Shown: piece by piece, positions 17,324 to 26,976 of the stretch
Layout: each line of letters starts with the position of its first letter
How positions within the stretch are numbered: position 1 is the first letter of the stretch
Origin: Ignavibacteriota bacterium
GTDB lineage: Bacteria > Bacteroidota > Ignavibacteria > UBA10030 > SZUA-254
Assembly: GCA_016212665.1 (NCBI GenBank)
Contig: JACREZ010000016.1
Coordinates: 275,132 to 339,131 of the forward strand
Length of the DNA: 64,000 nt
Direction: 5' to 3'
Made by a program: the position numbers and the translations under genes
The notes under the pieces: model-generated
What the model saw: only the letters and a program-made list of their open reading frames with translations
What the model was told of the DNA's origin: nothing
Databases searched by the model: none

Positions 17324-19354
17324 ATGATGAACATGTTACCCAGAATCTTCACAGTGTTAATCATCATCGTGTGCGTCTGCATGCCAGTTCTTTCACAGTT
17401 CCCGAACATCAGAGTCAGCAGTGTTTCTTCCAATGACCCGGAAGAAGTGAGCATTGCAATCAATCCGGTTAACCCGCTCAATCTCGCGGCGGGAGCGAAT
17501 ATCAATTATTACTATTACTCCACGAACGGCGGACAAAGTTGGACGCAAGGGCGACTCAGTTCTTCGTATGGAGTTTGGGGCGATCCCGTTGTTACGTACG
17601 ACGCGGATGGTAATTTATATTTCGGACATCTTTCCAATCCGCCGTCGCCGGGATATTGGATTGACCGCATCGTTGTACAAAAATCTACCAACGGCGGACA
17701 AACATGGAACAACGGAGCCGGCATCGGGTTCAGTCCGCCAAGTAAAAATCAGGACAAAGAATGGCTTATCGTAGATTGGACAAACTCGCCGTATCGCAAC
17801 AATGTCTATATGGCGTGGACGGAGTTTGATAGTTACGGAAGTTCCAGCGTTCTTGATAGCACGCGAATTCTTTTCTCCCGCACAACTGATGCCGGCGCAA
17901 CGTGGTCGTCGCCGGTTCGCATCAGCGACCACGGCGGCAACTGCATTGACGAAGATGAAACAGTTGAAGGCGCAGTGCCTGCAGTCGGACCGAACGGCGA
18001 GGTCTATCTTGCATGGTCGGGTCCGCTTGGAATTATGTTTGATAAATCAACCGATGGCGGCGTGACATGGGGAACGGATGTCTTTGTTACGCCGCAACCC
18101 GGCGGTTGGGATTATGCAATCCCCGGAATTTACCGCGCAAATGGCTTACCGATTACCGCATGCGATATCAGCAACTCTCCGCATCGCGGCAATGTTTATG
18201 TTCAGTGGACTGACCAACGGAACGGAACGGGCAATACGGATGCATTCATTATCAAATCAACCGACGGAGGCGCAACGTGGGGAAATGTTGTGCGGGTGAA
18301 TAACGACACGACAACGCGCCACCAGTTTTTTTCATGGATGACAGTTGACCCTATGACGGGAGTCGTGTATGTCTGCTTCTATGATAGAAGAAACACCACC
18401 GGCAACGCCACTGATTTCTATGTTGCAAAGTCAACCGATGGCGGCGAGACGTTTACCAATTTCAGAGTGAGCGATTCGTCCTTCACACCGACGTCAAGTA
18501 TTTTCTTTGGTGATTATTCTTGCATAGCCGCACTTGAGGGGAAGGTCTATCCGATTTGGATGCGACTTGACGGAAGTAAACTCAGCGTCTGGATTGCGCC
18601 GTTTGATGATACCTACCATGCCAGTTTGTCGGTCCGTGAAAAATGGAACATGGTTTCCGTTCCTCTTGCCGTCAATGATTTCCGGAAGAGCGAATTGTTC
18701 CCGTATGCGGAATCGCCTGCGTTTGCCTACGAAGGGAGTTACGTCGTCAAAGAAACGCTTGCGCTCGGTGCTGGGTACTGGATGAAATTTCCTTCGCCGG
18801 ACAGCATTCAACTGTTGGGAGTACAGGTTACCCGCGAAACGCTTGATGTACAAGAAAGTTGGAACATGCTCGGTTCGATCTCAGAGCCTGTAGCAGTAAA
18901 CAACATTGTGAGTATTCCTCCGGGAATAATTTCCACGCCGTTTTATTCGTTCGATGGAACAAGATACAATCCGGTTGATACGATTCATCCCGGGACGGCA
19001 ACGTTTGTGAAGACAAATCAGGATGGGCAACTTCTTCTTGCATCTGCGGCACAAGCACGTGGGAAGATTCTTCAAACAGAAAATATTGAACAATCGCCTG
19101 TGTACTTTTCATCAAGCAATACTATCACCTACGAAGTAAAAGAACACGGCAACGTTACACTGAAAATATTCGAACGTGAAGGAGAAGCGATTGCAACGCT
19201 TGTTGACGAAGTAAAAGATGCAGGAACGTATCAGGTGAAATGGAAACCTGAACGAGAACAACCCGGCGTATATCGTTTTTGGTTGTGCACGCGTTCAGGT
19301 TCAGAGAACGAACCGGTGGTGGAGACGGGGAAGTTGATGATGTATGGAAAATAA
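17324..19354 (+). CDS. secreted sialidase-like BNR propeller protein with GYW-K domain and FlgD-like tail
   Basis: 676 residues, signal peptide about 1-25 (ends PVLSQ). Residues about 30-430 have BNR/Asp-box repeats of sialidase-like propellers (STDGGVTWGT, STDGGATWGN, STDGGETFTN) and a glycan-hydrolase-like fold, but I cannot identify the catalytic Tyr/Glu/Arg set, so enzyme activity is unproven. From about 440 comes the duplicated domain shared with three other proteins (WNMVSVPLAVNDFRKSELFP...GAGYWMKF...SWNMLGSIS...). The last about 75 residues (VTLKIFEREGEAIATLVDEV...) form a FlgD-Ig/T9SS-like tail. So it is an exported surface or released protein. Regulation is not visible; a heptamer array ends 8 bases before the start. 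Confidence 0.82.
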   Translation: MMNMLPRIFTVLIIIVCVCMPVLSQFPNIRVSSVSSNDPEEVSIAINPVNPLNLAAGANINYYYYSTNGGQSWTQGRLSSSYGVWGDPVVTYDADGNLYFGHLSNPPSPGYWIDRIVVQKSTNGGQTWNNGAGIGFSPPSKNQDKEWLIVDWTNSPYRNNVYMAWTEFDSYGSSSVLDSTRILFSRTTDAGATWSSPVRISDHGGNCIDEDETVEGAVPAVGPNGEVYLAWSGPLGIMFDKSTDGGVTWGTDVFVTPQPGGWDYAIPGIYRANGLPITACDISNSPHRGNVYVQWTDQRNGTGNTDAFIIKSTDGGATWGNVVRVNNDTTTRHQFFSWMTVDPMTGVVYVCFYDRRNTTGNATDFYVAKSTDGGETFTNFRVSDSSFTPTSSIFFGDYSCIAALEGKVYPIWMRLDGSKLSVWIAPFDDTYHASLSVREKWNMVSVPLAVNDFRKSELFPYAESPAFAYEGSYVVKETLALGAGYWMKFPSPDSIQLLGVQVTRETLDVQESWNMLGSISEPVAVNNIVSIPPGIISTPFYSFDGTRYNPVDTIHPGTATFVKTNQDGQLLLASAAQARGKILQTENIEQSPVYFSSSNTITYEVKEHGNVTLKIFEREGEAIATLVDEVKDAGTYQVKWKPEREQPGVYRFWLCTRSGSENEPVVETGKLMMYGK

Positions 19355-19667
19355 CATGGTAGGTCAGACATTCCTGATGGTAGGTCAGACATTCCTGTCT
19401 GACAGACACGTGGTAAGAACACGAAACGATGACAGGCAGGAATGCCTGTCCTACCAATTCAATACAGAATAAAAGTGCAGACAGAAATTTATGGCAATTT
19501 AAATAACAATATGGTAGGTCAGACATTCCTGTCTGACAGACACGTGCAAAGAACACGAAACGATGACAGACAAGAATGTCTGCCCTACCACCATTCGACC
19601 TTTTGAGACAGCCCCATGTTGAAGAAATTGAAACCTGAATATTTCAAAACTTAAAACTCAAAAAACT
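19355..19667 (+). repeat. intergenic block with two copies of a hairpin-forming dispersed repeat
   Basis: No gene is present in these 313 bases. Two inverted-repeat elements lie here. Copy A has arms 19379-19403 and 19431-19455 (GGTAGGTCAGACATTCCTG against GGAATGCCTGTCCTACC), preceded by an extra partial left arm at 19358-19376. Copy B has arms 19513-19537 and 19565-19589. Both share the loop core GAACACGAAACGATGACA. A related element is at 60504-60647. They may form hairpins that end or stabilise transcripts; mobility is possible but no transposase is present. Low-complexity AAAACTY words precede the next ATG. Confidence 0.8.
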
Positions 19668-22415
19668 ATGAAACGACTTCTCCTCCTTCTTGTCACTGCT
19701 CTAACATTTGTTTCTGCACAAGACAAAATCCCGGAACAAAAATATATCTCCGCGTTCGACTTCAAACCAAACGACCTCGAACTTTCCCGTCTCGCCCAAC
19801 CGAATCAATACTTCGATAAGATTGGTCGGCGGGCGGGATTGATGGGCTATGAAAGTGGTCAGTTCGAGATGTGGGTGTGGCCCTGGAAGCCGTTCAGAAA
19901 TTTTGAATTGCAATTCTTTCTCGGCACATCAACTCAGCCAATTCTTGCAAAAGATATTGTCCGGACAATCTCCGTTACACCGGAATTGACCACGCTGACC
20001 TACACCTATGAATCGTTCACGGTGAAAGAACATATCTTCATCCCTCGCAACGAACCCGGTGCGATTTTGTTGCTTGATGTTCACTCCACTACTCCGCTAT
20101 CCATCATTCCGGGATTTATTCCTGTGATGCAACCGATGTGGCCCTGCGGTGTTGGCGGACAGTTCAGTTATTGGGAAGATGATGTGAAAGCGTATTTGAT
20201 TTCCGAACCGCAATACCGGAGCGTGTTCTTGTGCGGCTCTCCCGCCGGAACGCAGATGGCGGCGCCCCCCGCACACATGTTTGCCGATAACCCGATACAA
20301 TTCCGGATTGATATTAAACCGGGAGAAACGACTGGGAAATTTATTCCGCTTGTCATTGCCGGTGTAGTTCCTGATTGGTCAACGCTTCAATCGAACAGGG
20401 ATTCGTTGAAGAAGGTCGTGAAGGCAACGTATTCAAACTTATGGCAGAACGCGGAGAAATATTACAATGAGTGTTTCGACTACTATCAAAACCTCCGCAC
20501 CTCGACAATGCAAATCACCACGCCGGATAAAGAAATCAATCTTGCGTACGAGTGGGGAAAGGTTGCTCTCGATAATTTAATGATTGAAAATCCGCGTCTC
20601 GGTTACGGAATGGTTGCGGGTTTCGGACTTTCGGGTGGCGGCGCGCGCCCCGGTTTTGCGTGGTACTTCGGCGGCGATGCGTTCATTAACATCCTCACGA
20701 TGAACAGCGTCGGGATGTTTCAGCAATCGCGTGATGCGCTTGCGTTCACACAAAAGTGGCAGAGACAGGAGAATTATCCCATCAGAAAAAAAGACCAGAA
20801 CGAGCCGCCGAAAGATGTCGGCAAGATGTCGCACGAACTTTCTCAGAGCGACGGCTTGTGCGATTGGTGGAACGATTACCGATACGGCTACAATCACGCC
20901 GATACTTCTCCATGGTATCTTGTGGCGATGGGAGATTACGTTCGCACGAGCGGCGATGTGGAGTTTCTGCGGCAGAGTTGGAAATCGGTGAAGCAGGCGT
21001 ACGAGTGGTGCCTGAGCAAAGATACCGACGGCGACGGTTTGATGGATTTGAAAGGCGCGGGACTCGGCGCTCTGGAGTTCGGAAAACTCGTCGGCATTTA
21101 TGCGGATGTTTATACGTGCGGCGTGTTCGTGCAGGGAACGAAAGAGATGAAGTACATGGCAGAACTTCTTGGTGATAGCCTCACGGCGAAGCAAGCGGAT
21201 GAACAATTCAAAAAAGCGCAGCCGCGACTTGAAGAATTATTCTGGATGGAAGAAGAAGGATATTACGCGTACGGTGCAACGGAAAAAGGCGAGCAGGTGA
21301 AGGAGAAAACTCCGTGGTCGGGCGTGGCGATGATGTTCGGTTTGCTTGATGAAGAACGGACTGCGAAGAGCATCGAGGCGTTTAACTCGGCGGACATGTG
21401 TACCGATTGGGGAGTGCGAACGCTTTCCAACAAGAGCGAATTGTTCGAACCGACGAACTACAACTACGGAGCGGTGTGGCCCTTCATCGGTACATTTTTT
21501 AACACTGCGCAATTCAAACATCATTACGCATTGTCCGGCTATCAGATTTTGAAAGCAAACATCGCTCACGTTTTTGACCATGCGCTTGGCGTTGTACCTG
21601 AAGTATTTTCCGGAGAGTTAAATGAAAAACTCGGAGAAGGGTATCATCATCAGGGATTCTCTACGACAGGGTACATGCTTCCGTTGGTGAGAGGGTTGTT
21701 GGGGTTGGAGGTGGATGGGGTGGGAGGGAAAATTAATGTTAGTCCTCATGTTTTTTCATTGACAGACGTTGTTCAATTGTACAATGTTAGTAATATAATA
21801 GTAGGAGAAGATACAATCTCTGTTGAATTTAATGATGCTACTACTCAATGTTTATTAGCTACTCGCGGAAAAGATAGCATTGATATTATTTTTTCAGCAA
21901 CTTGTAGACCAAATGAAAAATTTGATGAAGGCGTATTGTTATTAGACTTAGATACAAAAAATGTTGTAGGAGAAGGAGAATCTCAGAGTTATAGTTTAAA
22001 TAGACAAAGGCTCGTAGGTTTATTCTCAAAAGGAATTGATAATCATCTTTTATTAACTTTTAAAATAAAAGGAAGAATCTCTGTAAATTGTTATACAGAT
22101 AGAGATCCTTATTCTAATCCACTCTTCTTACCTCCAAAAGCTAACACAAGTATTGGTATTAATAACAATGGTTTGAAAATAATAACACAAAAAGTAATTA
22201 ATGATAGTCTACAATTAATCGTCGAGGGTTTGTCGGGAAAAACATACAAGTTGGAATTATTTAGACAACCTGGTAACGTAAGGAGTTCTCAAATTGAAAA
22301 TGGAACAAGTTATAGTCTTGATAAAATGACATTAGAAATTTCCTTTAACGGAAAATCAAAAAACGAATTTATTAGAAAAGAAATACCAATTCCCAATAGA
22401 ATTCATCAAAAATAA
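19668..22415 (+). CDS. exported six-hairpin glycoside hydrolase (glycogen-debranching-like), chimeric C-terminus
   Basis: 915 residues with a clear signal peptide (MKRLLLLLVTALTFVSAQ). Residues about 40-280 form a beta-sandwich-like N-domain. About 285-690 is an (alpha/alpha)6-barrel resembling amylo-alpha-1,6-glucosidase/GH15-like enzymes: RPGFAWYFGGDAF, SDGLCDWWNDYRYGYNHADTS, LSKDTDGDGLMD, YNYGAVWPFIGTFF. Acidic residues in these motifs are candidate catalysts, but I cannot fix the pair. At about base 21720 composition changes sharply: the last about 230 codons are AT-rich, with TTA/AGA/ATA codons, and contain beta-strand-like sequence with no motif I know. The gene may have acquired a foreign carbohydrate-binding-like tail. 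Substrate unknown. Confidence 0.82.
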   Translation: MKRLLLLLVTALTFVSAQDKIPEQKYISAFDFKPNDLELSRLAQPNQYFDKIGRRAGLMGYESGQFEMWVWPWKPFRNFELQFFLGTSTQPILAKDIVRTISVTPELTTLTYTYESFTVKEHIFIPRNEPGAILLLDVHSTTPLSIIPGFIPVMQPMWPCGVGGQFSYWEDDVKAYLISEPQYRSVFLCGSPAGTQMAAPPAHMFADNPIQFRIDIKPGETTGKFIPLVIAGVVPDWSTLQSNRDSLKKVVKATYSNLWQNAEKYYNECFDYYQNLRTSTMQITTPDKEINLAYEWGKVALDNLMIENPRLGYGMVAGFGLSGGGARPGFAWYFGGDAFINILTMNSVGMFQQSRDALAFTQKWQRQENYPIRKKDQNEPPKDVGKMSHELSQSDGLCDWWNDYRYGYNHADTSPWYLVAMGDYVRTSGDVEFLRQSWKSVKQAYEWCLSKDTDGDGLMDLKGAGLGALEFGKLVGIYADVYTCGVFVQGTKEMKYMAELLGDSLTAKQADEQFKKAQPRLEELFWMEEEGYYAYGATEKGEQVKEKTPWSGVAMMFGLLDEERTAKSIEAFNSADMCTDWGVRTLSNKSELFEPTNYNYGAVWPFIGTFFNTAQFKHHYALSGYQILKANIAHVFDHALGVVPEVFSGELNEKLGEGYHHQGFSTTGYMLPLVRGLLGLEVDGVGGKINVSPHVFSLTDVVQLYNVSNIIVGEDTISVEFNDATTQCLLATRGKDSIDIIFSATCRPNEKFDEGVLLLDLDTKNVVGEGESQSYSLNRQRLVGLFSKGIDNHLLLTFKIKGRISVNCYTDRDPYSNPLFLPPKANTSIGINNNGLKIITQKVINDSLQLIVEGLSGKTYKLELFRQPGNVRSSQIENGTSYSLDKMTLEISFNGKSKNEFIRKEIPIPNRIHQK

Positions 22416-22480
22416 AGATAAGCATAGACCGATCAAAAATTCTTCATTAAAGAAATTGTGATAACATTGAAGTAGTGCTC

Positions 22481-22512
22481 AGATGGACTCCACCCGCAGG
22501 TGGAGTCCATCT
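22481..22512 (+). repeat. perfect 14-bp inverted repeat
   Basis: Arms 22481-22494 (AGATGGACTCCACC) and 22499-22512 are perfect reverse complements around a 4-base loop CGCA. It lies 66 bases past the glycosidase stop. No T-run follows, so it is more likely a dispersed palindromic repeat than an ordinary intrinsic terminator. Confidence 0.75.
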
Positions 22513-22592
22513 ACCGTACGCTTAAGAATGTCACACAAGGGGGTATCTTGACGGCTTTGCGTCTTGGCGTGAGTGAAGTATATTACCATCGA

Positions 22593-24314
22593 ATGAAACA
22601 TCAAATAGAAAACAGACAACAGCGCTACACTATAATAGTGCTTCTCATTGCAACAACGCTCGTTGCTTTCATCAATATTTTCGAGAGCGAGTTCATCAAG
22701 TTTGATGACACAGGATATGTGTTGAACAATCGTCAGGTGCAATCGGGGCTGACTGGCGAAACAATCAAATGGGCATTTCAAACAAATCAGCAAAGCAACT
22801 GGCATCCGCTAACATGGCTCTCGCTTGCGGCTGATTACTCGATGTACGGGTTGAGCGCGAAGGGATTTCATACCACGAATTTGTTGCTTCATATACTGAA
22901 CAGTGTCTTGCTATTTCTCGTGTTCGAGCGGATGACGAAATCGTTGTGGCAGAGCGCGTTCGTGGCGTTCGTGTTTGCGCTTCATCCGCTTCATGTGGAA
23001 TCTGTCGCATGGGTTTCCGAGCGTAAGGATGTTTTATCGTCTCTCTTTTGGATATTGACGATGGGAGCGTATGTATTGTATGCTGAATCCGAAAATAAAA
23101 AATATTTTTACTTTACGATTCTCTTCTTTGCTTTGGGATTGCTTGCAAAGCCGATGTTGGTAACGCTACCGTTTGTCTTGTTGTTACTGGATTATTGGCC
23201 CCTTCAACGACTCAGGCTCGGTGAAGCACTGCCGGTACGTGGCAAAAAGAACATGAGCAAATCATTTGTTGATTTAGCAAAAGAGAAAATTCCATTCTTT
23301 CTGTTATCGCTCATATCAAGCATCATCACAGTCATAGTTCAGGATAAAGGAAGGTCGGTTGTTGAATCGATGGTGATTCCAATGAATGAACGATTGGCAA
23401 ATGCGGTGGTGTCGTATGTTCAATATTTAAAACTGACATTGTTCCCAAGCGGACTTGCAATTTTTTATCCTCACCCGGAAAATTCAATAAGTATTCTCTT
23501 GATTCTTGGCTCAATCATCATTCTTGTCGGAGTGAGTGTGCTTGTGTGGAAGTTAAAGAGAAACCATCCGTATTTGTTTACCGGTTGGTGTTGGTTTCTC
23601 GGGACGCTTGTACCGGTCATCGGAATCGTTCAGGTCGGGATGCAGGCAATGGCAGATAGGTACATGTACATTCCGTTGATTGGAGTTTCAGTAATGATTG
23701 CTTTTGCAGGGACGTCTTTGTTGAAGGAAAGCAATCGCAAGTTGCTTACAATCTTTTTTGTACTTGTGGTTGGAGCGATGATGTCGGCAACGTACATGCA
23801 GACGGGGAAATGGAAAAACAGCAAGACATTGTTTGAACACACACTTGCCGTAACATCTGATAATTATCTCGCTCACCATATTCTCGGAACGGTTGCACTT
23901 GGTTCAGGAAAGACAAGCGATGCAATTTCTCATTTCCGCGAAGTAATACGCATCATGCCGACATATGAGCAGACATACAATAATCTTGGTGTTGCGTTTG
24001 CACGGATAGGGAATCTGGTTGAGGCAGAAAAGAGTTGGCGACGCGGATTGGAACTTGCCCCTACTGCCGACATGTATTCTAATTTAGGAAATCTGTATCT
24101 CTCGCAAGGGAAGGAAAGTGAAGCGAGTCGGGAATTGCAAAATGCGTTGCGGATGAATCCGAATCATATTGAGGCGCATTTTAATTATGGACATGTGTTG
24201 GCGAGGACAGGAAAATTTAAAGAAGCAAGGTTCCAATTTGAGGAGGTGCTTCGGTTAGCGCCTGGATATCAAGCGGCAAAGGAAGCATTGCAGAGATTAG
24301 AGAATGTAAAGTGA
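22593..24314 (+). CDS. GT-C-like membrane glycosyltransferase with C-terminal TPR repeats
   Basis: 573 residues from ATG 22593; the in-frame ATG at 22500 lies inside the palindrome region and adds a non-hydrophobic leader, so I rejected it. About 10-12 membrane helices fill residues 10-400. The first loop has KFDDTGYVLNN, an Asp-containing motif of GT-C enzymes, and later comes HPLHVESVAWVSERKDVLSS, a hallmark of bacterial TMTC/PMT-like proteins. Residues about 420-570 are TPR helices (AISHFREVIRIMPTYEQTYNNLG, LGNLYLSQGKESEA). By analogy it would transfer a sugar from a lipid-linked donor to an exported acceptor at the inner membrane; acceptor and donor are unknown. The stop overlaps a GTG of the next gene, so the two are an operon. 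Confidence 0.78.
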   Translation: MKHQIENRQQRYTIIVLLIATTLVAFINIFESEFIKFDDTGYVLNNRQVQSGLTGETIKWAFQTNQQSNWHPLTWLSLAADYSMYGLSAKGFHTTNLLLHILNSVLLFLVFERMTKSLWQSAFVAFVFALHPLHVESVAWVSERKDVLSSLFWILTMGAYVLYAESENKKYFYFTILFFALGLLAKPMLVTLPFVLLLLDYWPLQRLRLGEALPVRGKKNMSKSFVDLAKEKIPFFLLSLISSIITVIVQDKGRSVVESMVIPMNERLANAVVSYVQYLKLTLFPSGLAIFYPHPENSISILLILGSIIILVGVSVLVWKLKRNHPYLFTGWCWFLGTLVPVIGIVQVGMQAMADRYMYIPLIGVSVMIAFAGTSLLKESNRKLLTIFFVLVVGAMMSATYMQTGKWKNSKTLFEHTLAVTSDNYLAHHILGTVALGSGKTSDAISHFREVIRIMPTYEQTYNNLGVAFARIGNLVEAEKSWRRGLELAPTADMYSNLGNLYLSQGKESEASRELQNALRMNPNHIEAHFNYGHVLARTGKFKEARFQFEEVLRLAPGYQAAKEALQRLENVK

Positions 24315-24325
24315 CTTCAGGAGAG

Positions 24326-26527
24326 ATGATGAAAAAAATCCGACCACTGAAATATTTAGAACGAACCGACAAATGGTATCTCGGCGGCGGCAACCGTTTG
24401 ATTTGGACACCGACCTTTCCTGTCTGGCTTGATTATCCCGGCTTCTGGGATAAAGCGCACTATTATAATTATTCGATTGAACCGGTGTTTACATGGACGA
24501 TTCTTTCGGAAGATGGAGATGAGATTTCTTTACGAGCGGAAAGTAGGAAATGGAATCCATCGAAACTGGTTACTTGGTTCGAGGTTCGAGGTTCGGGGTT
24601 TGACAAAGCGATTAACGATTTTCACCCGCCAAAGGCGGGCAAGGGATTCACGATTCACGAAACGAAGTGTTGTTTACCAAACGACGTGCTTGCATCAGTC
24701 GTTCATATCAAGAACACATCAAACAAAAAAAGAACATTGACATTTGTTGCGTGGACGATTCAACCGAGTCAACCATCAACAAAAACAACATGGATTGAGG
24801 ATGTTGAGGTGAAGAAGGGAATTATTTCATTCACAAAACATCTCCATCGCTCCAATGCTCCAATACTCCCCGTTGCATGTTCGTTCGCACTCAACAAAAA
24901 AGTAGAATCAAGTTCAATCAACCTCAGCGAAGGTTCGGTGATACAACCTCACTGGAAGTTGACACCGTTTGCAGAGAAACTCCGGAACGGGAAACTTCAG
25001 AATGATGTAAAGTTGAACGGAGTGACGGATGATGGATTGATGTTTATGGCTTTGCAAACGAGCGTTGAGCTCGGAGCGCTGAGCAGTGAGGATGTTGGTG
25101 TTTTCTTTGCAGCCGCACCAACAAAAACTATTGTAAAGAAAAGCATCTCGGTTGCAGTTACATTGAAAGATCCGGTCAAAGCAAGTGAGAAAAACTGGAA
25201 TGATTACTTTTTGACTGTCCCATATTTTCATTGTTCGGATGAATACGTTACAAAATATTATTGGTATCGCTGGTACGGATTGAAATTGAATACAATTGAT
25301 GTAAAGGAAGGAAATTACAAACATCCGTTTGTGTGTGAAGGGATTGATTATTTCCGTGCGCCGATTTCATACAGCGCGCCATGTCATATGTTAGAAAATC
25401 GTTGGTTGAAAAATCCGAGACTTGCGCAAGGAAGTTTGTTGACATTCCTTAGCAATCAAAGAGAAGATGGAGGATTTCGCGGGTATATTGATGTGAATTA
25501 CTACAGACAGGAAATGTTTTATCATGCAAATTGGGGAATGGCATTGAGAGAACTTCGCGCACTTCATCCTGATGTGAAATTTTTGAAGCAAGTCTATCCA
25601 GGGTTGAAAAAATATGTTGAGTATTTCGATCGCGAACGAGATGCAGAACAAAGCGGATTGTACGATATTGACAATCACTACGAAACAGGACAGGAGTATA
25701 TGCACCGTTATCTTGCAGTTGATAAGAATGCAGATAAAGATAATTGGGGAGAAGTGTTTCGGTTGAAAGGCGTTGATTTTACTGTCTATATTTATGAGTT
25801 GAAGAAAAGGCTTGCGTGGATTGCTACTATCTTGAAGCGGAGTGATGGTGAAGTGGAGTATTGGAGTAATGGAGCATTGGAGATAAAGCGAGCGGTGTTG
25901 GAAAAGATGTGGGACAAGAATGAGCAAATGTTTTTTGATGTGAATCCGAAAACGGGAAAGAGAACGAACGTGAAAGCGGCGACGTGTTTTTATCCGTACA
26001 TGACTGATATTGTTGACGAGTCTCATATTGCGGGTTTAAAATCTCATCTGCTGAATTCTAAAGAATTTTGGACAGAATTTCCGGTTCCTTCATCCAGTGT
26101 GGATGACAAGTATTTCAATGCAGAAGCAGAGTGGAAGGGGAAGCGAATGAACTGTCCGTGGAACGGAAGAGTGTGGCCCATGACGAACAGCCACATTGCA
26201 GAAGCATTAGCGCAAACTGCACTACGGTTCAATGATGATGAACTAAAAGCAAAGGCAGTTGAGTTTATTTCTCTATTTATTCGGATGATGTTCTTTGATG
26301 GTGATGTAACGCGACCGAATTGTTTCGAGCATTACAATCCATTAACGGGTAAACCAAGTACCTATCGCGGCGTGGATGATTATCAGCACTCGTGGATTAT
26401 TGACTTGATACTAAAGTATGTCGTCGGGATAAGGATTGTAGAAAATGAAATTGTCTATGAACCTTTACCTTTTAATTTAGACAACTGTGTTTTTCATGGA
26501 AAAGGATTGAAGAAACATCGTAGATGA
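24326..26527 (+). CDS. cytoplasmic MGH1-like glycoside hydrolase
   Basis: 733 residues, with no signal peptide. I chose the ATG at 24326 because CAGGAGAG lies directly upstream; an in-frame GTG at 24311 overlaps the previous stop. The N-domain (LGGGNRLIWTPTFPVWLDYPGFWDKAHYYN) and the (alpha/alpha)6 barrel (KHPFVCEGIDYFRAP, NQREDGGFRGYID, DIDNHYETGQEYMHRY, MNCPWNGRVWPMTNSH, YRGVDDYQHSWIIDL) match the mannosylglycerate-hydrolase/GH63-related family (Pfam 'MGH1-like'). Such enzymes cleave alpha-linked glucosyl or mannosyl units. Remarkably, four short tandem-word arrays and a palindrome lie in frame within the gene (24578-24600, 24623-24645, 24842-24869, 25060-25090, 25854-25885). All are in surface-like segments of the N-domain or barrel and none introduces a stop. 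Confidence 0.85.
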   Translation: MMKKIRPLKYLERTDKWYLGGGNRLIWTPTFPVWLDYPGFWDKAHYYNYSIEPVFTWTILSEDGDEISLRAESRKWNPSKLVTWFEVRGSGFDKAINDFHPPKAGKGFTIHETKCCLPNDVLASVVHIKNTSNKKRTLTFVAWTIQPSQPSTKTTWIEDVEVKKGIISFTKHLHRSNAPILPVACSFALNKKVESSSINLSEGSVIQPHWKLTPFAEKLRNGKLQNDVKLNGVTDDGLMFMALQTSVELGALSSEDVGVFFAAAPTKTIVKKSISVAVTLKDPVKASEKNWNDYFLTVPYFHCSDEYVTKYYWYRWYGLKLNTIDVKEGNYKHPFVCEGIDYFRAPISYSAPCHMLENRWLKNPRLAQGSLLTFLSNQREDGGFRGYIDVNYYRQEMFYHANWGMALRELRALHPDVKFLKQVYPGLKKYVEYFDRERDAEQSGLYDIDNHYETGQEYMHRYLAVDKNADKDNWGEVFRLKGVDFTVYIYELKKRLAWIATILKRSDGEVEYWSNGALEIKRAVLEKMWDKNEQMFFDVNPKTGKRTNVKAATCFYPYMTDIVDESHIAGLKSHLLNSKEFWTEFPVPSSSVDDKYFNAEAEWKGKRMNCPWNGRVWPMTNSHIAEALAQTALRFNDDELKAKAVEFISLFIRMMFFDGDVTRPNCFEHYNPLTGKPSTYRGVDDYQHSWIIDLILKYVVGIRIVENEIVYEPLPFNLDNCVFHGKGLKKHRR
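24578..25885 (+). repeat. in-frame tandem-word repeats inside the MGH1-like glycosidase gene
   Basis: Separate arrays within one gene: GGTTCGA x3 (24578-24598), a CCCGCC/GGCGGG palindrome (about 24625-24640), CTCCAATR x3 with 8-bp period (24842-24865), GAGCNNT x4 (25060-25087) and TGGAGYAW x4 with 8-bp period (25854-25885). The 24842 and 25854 arrays are reverse-complement words of each other, and the 25060 array uses words of the intergenic array at 17194-17242. All keep the frame open. Confidence 0.7.
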
Positions 26528-26889
26528 ACCGTGATTGGGATTCAATGGCGACTTCAAACATGATTAAACACCATCAATCCGTTTATTTGCAAACAAACAT
26601 CCTGCCATAAACCGGTAATTCGTATCAGGAAAGCATCGGGAAATTCCTTACAGTAGCATAGGGAATTTCCTGATTGACATTTTCCTAATCTCGTTGTATC
26701 TTGTTACAAGAGAAAATATCTAAGTAAAACTTAGGAGACAAAGTATACTGAAACGCATAGTTTATTTGATATAGAGTTCATCCGATAAATCGACAAGGTG
26801 ATTTGCAAAAAGGAATGAATTCCAAAGAGAAAATTGTAGAACCATTTGCAGAATAGAAGAATCGAACGCTATAATTAAGTAAATGATAT
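26528..26889 (+). other. gene-free stretch upstream of the six-gene operon
   Basis: No credible coding sequence. An imperfect inverted repeat (GGAAATTCC near 26641 and GGAATTTCC near 26662) could fold after the glycosidase gene. A TTGACA at 26674-26679 followed 17 bases later by TATCTT is a weak second promoter candidate. The rest is AT-rich with nothing I can name. Confidence 0.5.
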
Positions 26890-26918
26890 TTGTCACCAAA
26901 CCATTTTTTTTGTATAAT
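26890..26918 (+). promoter_or_regulatory. sigma70-like promoter of the six-gene envelope operon
   Basis: TTGTCA (26890-26895), a 17-base spacer, and a perfect TATAAT (26913-26918), ending 58 bases before the ATG at 26977. This is the best promoter match in the window. No other promoter of this quality was seen before the terminator at 37641-37678. Confidence 0.6.
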
Positions 26919-26976
26919 AGTTTAACGAAGTATCTACATACTATCAGAAGTTTTTCAAACCTTTAATAGATTACAC

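Noticed and set aside
17324..18620. Naming the BNR protein at 17.3 kb a sialidase
   Set aside because: Asp-box-type repeats are clear, but the Arg triad and catalytic Tyr/Glu could not be identified.
26461..26560. Frameshift at the end of the MGH1-like glycosidase
   Set aside because: The last residues (GKGLKKHRR) look unlike a normal family end, but no other frame continues a recognisable sequence, so I leave the stop at 26527.
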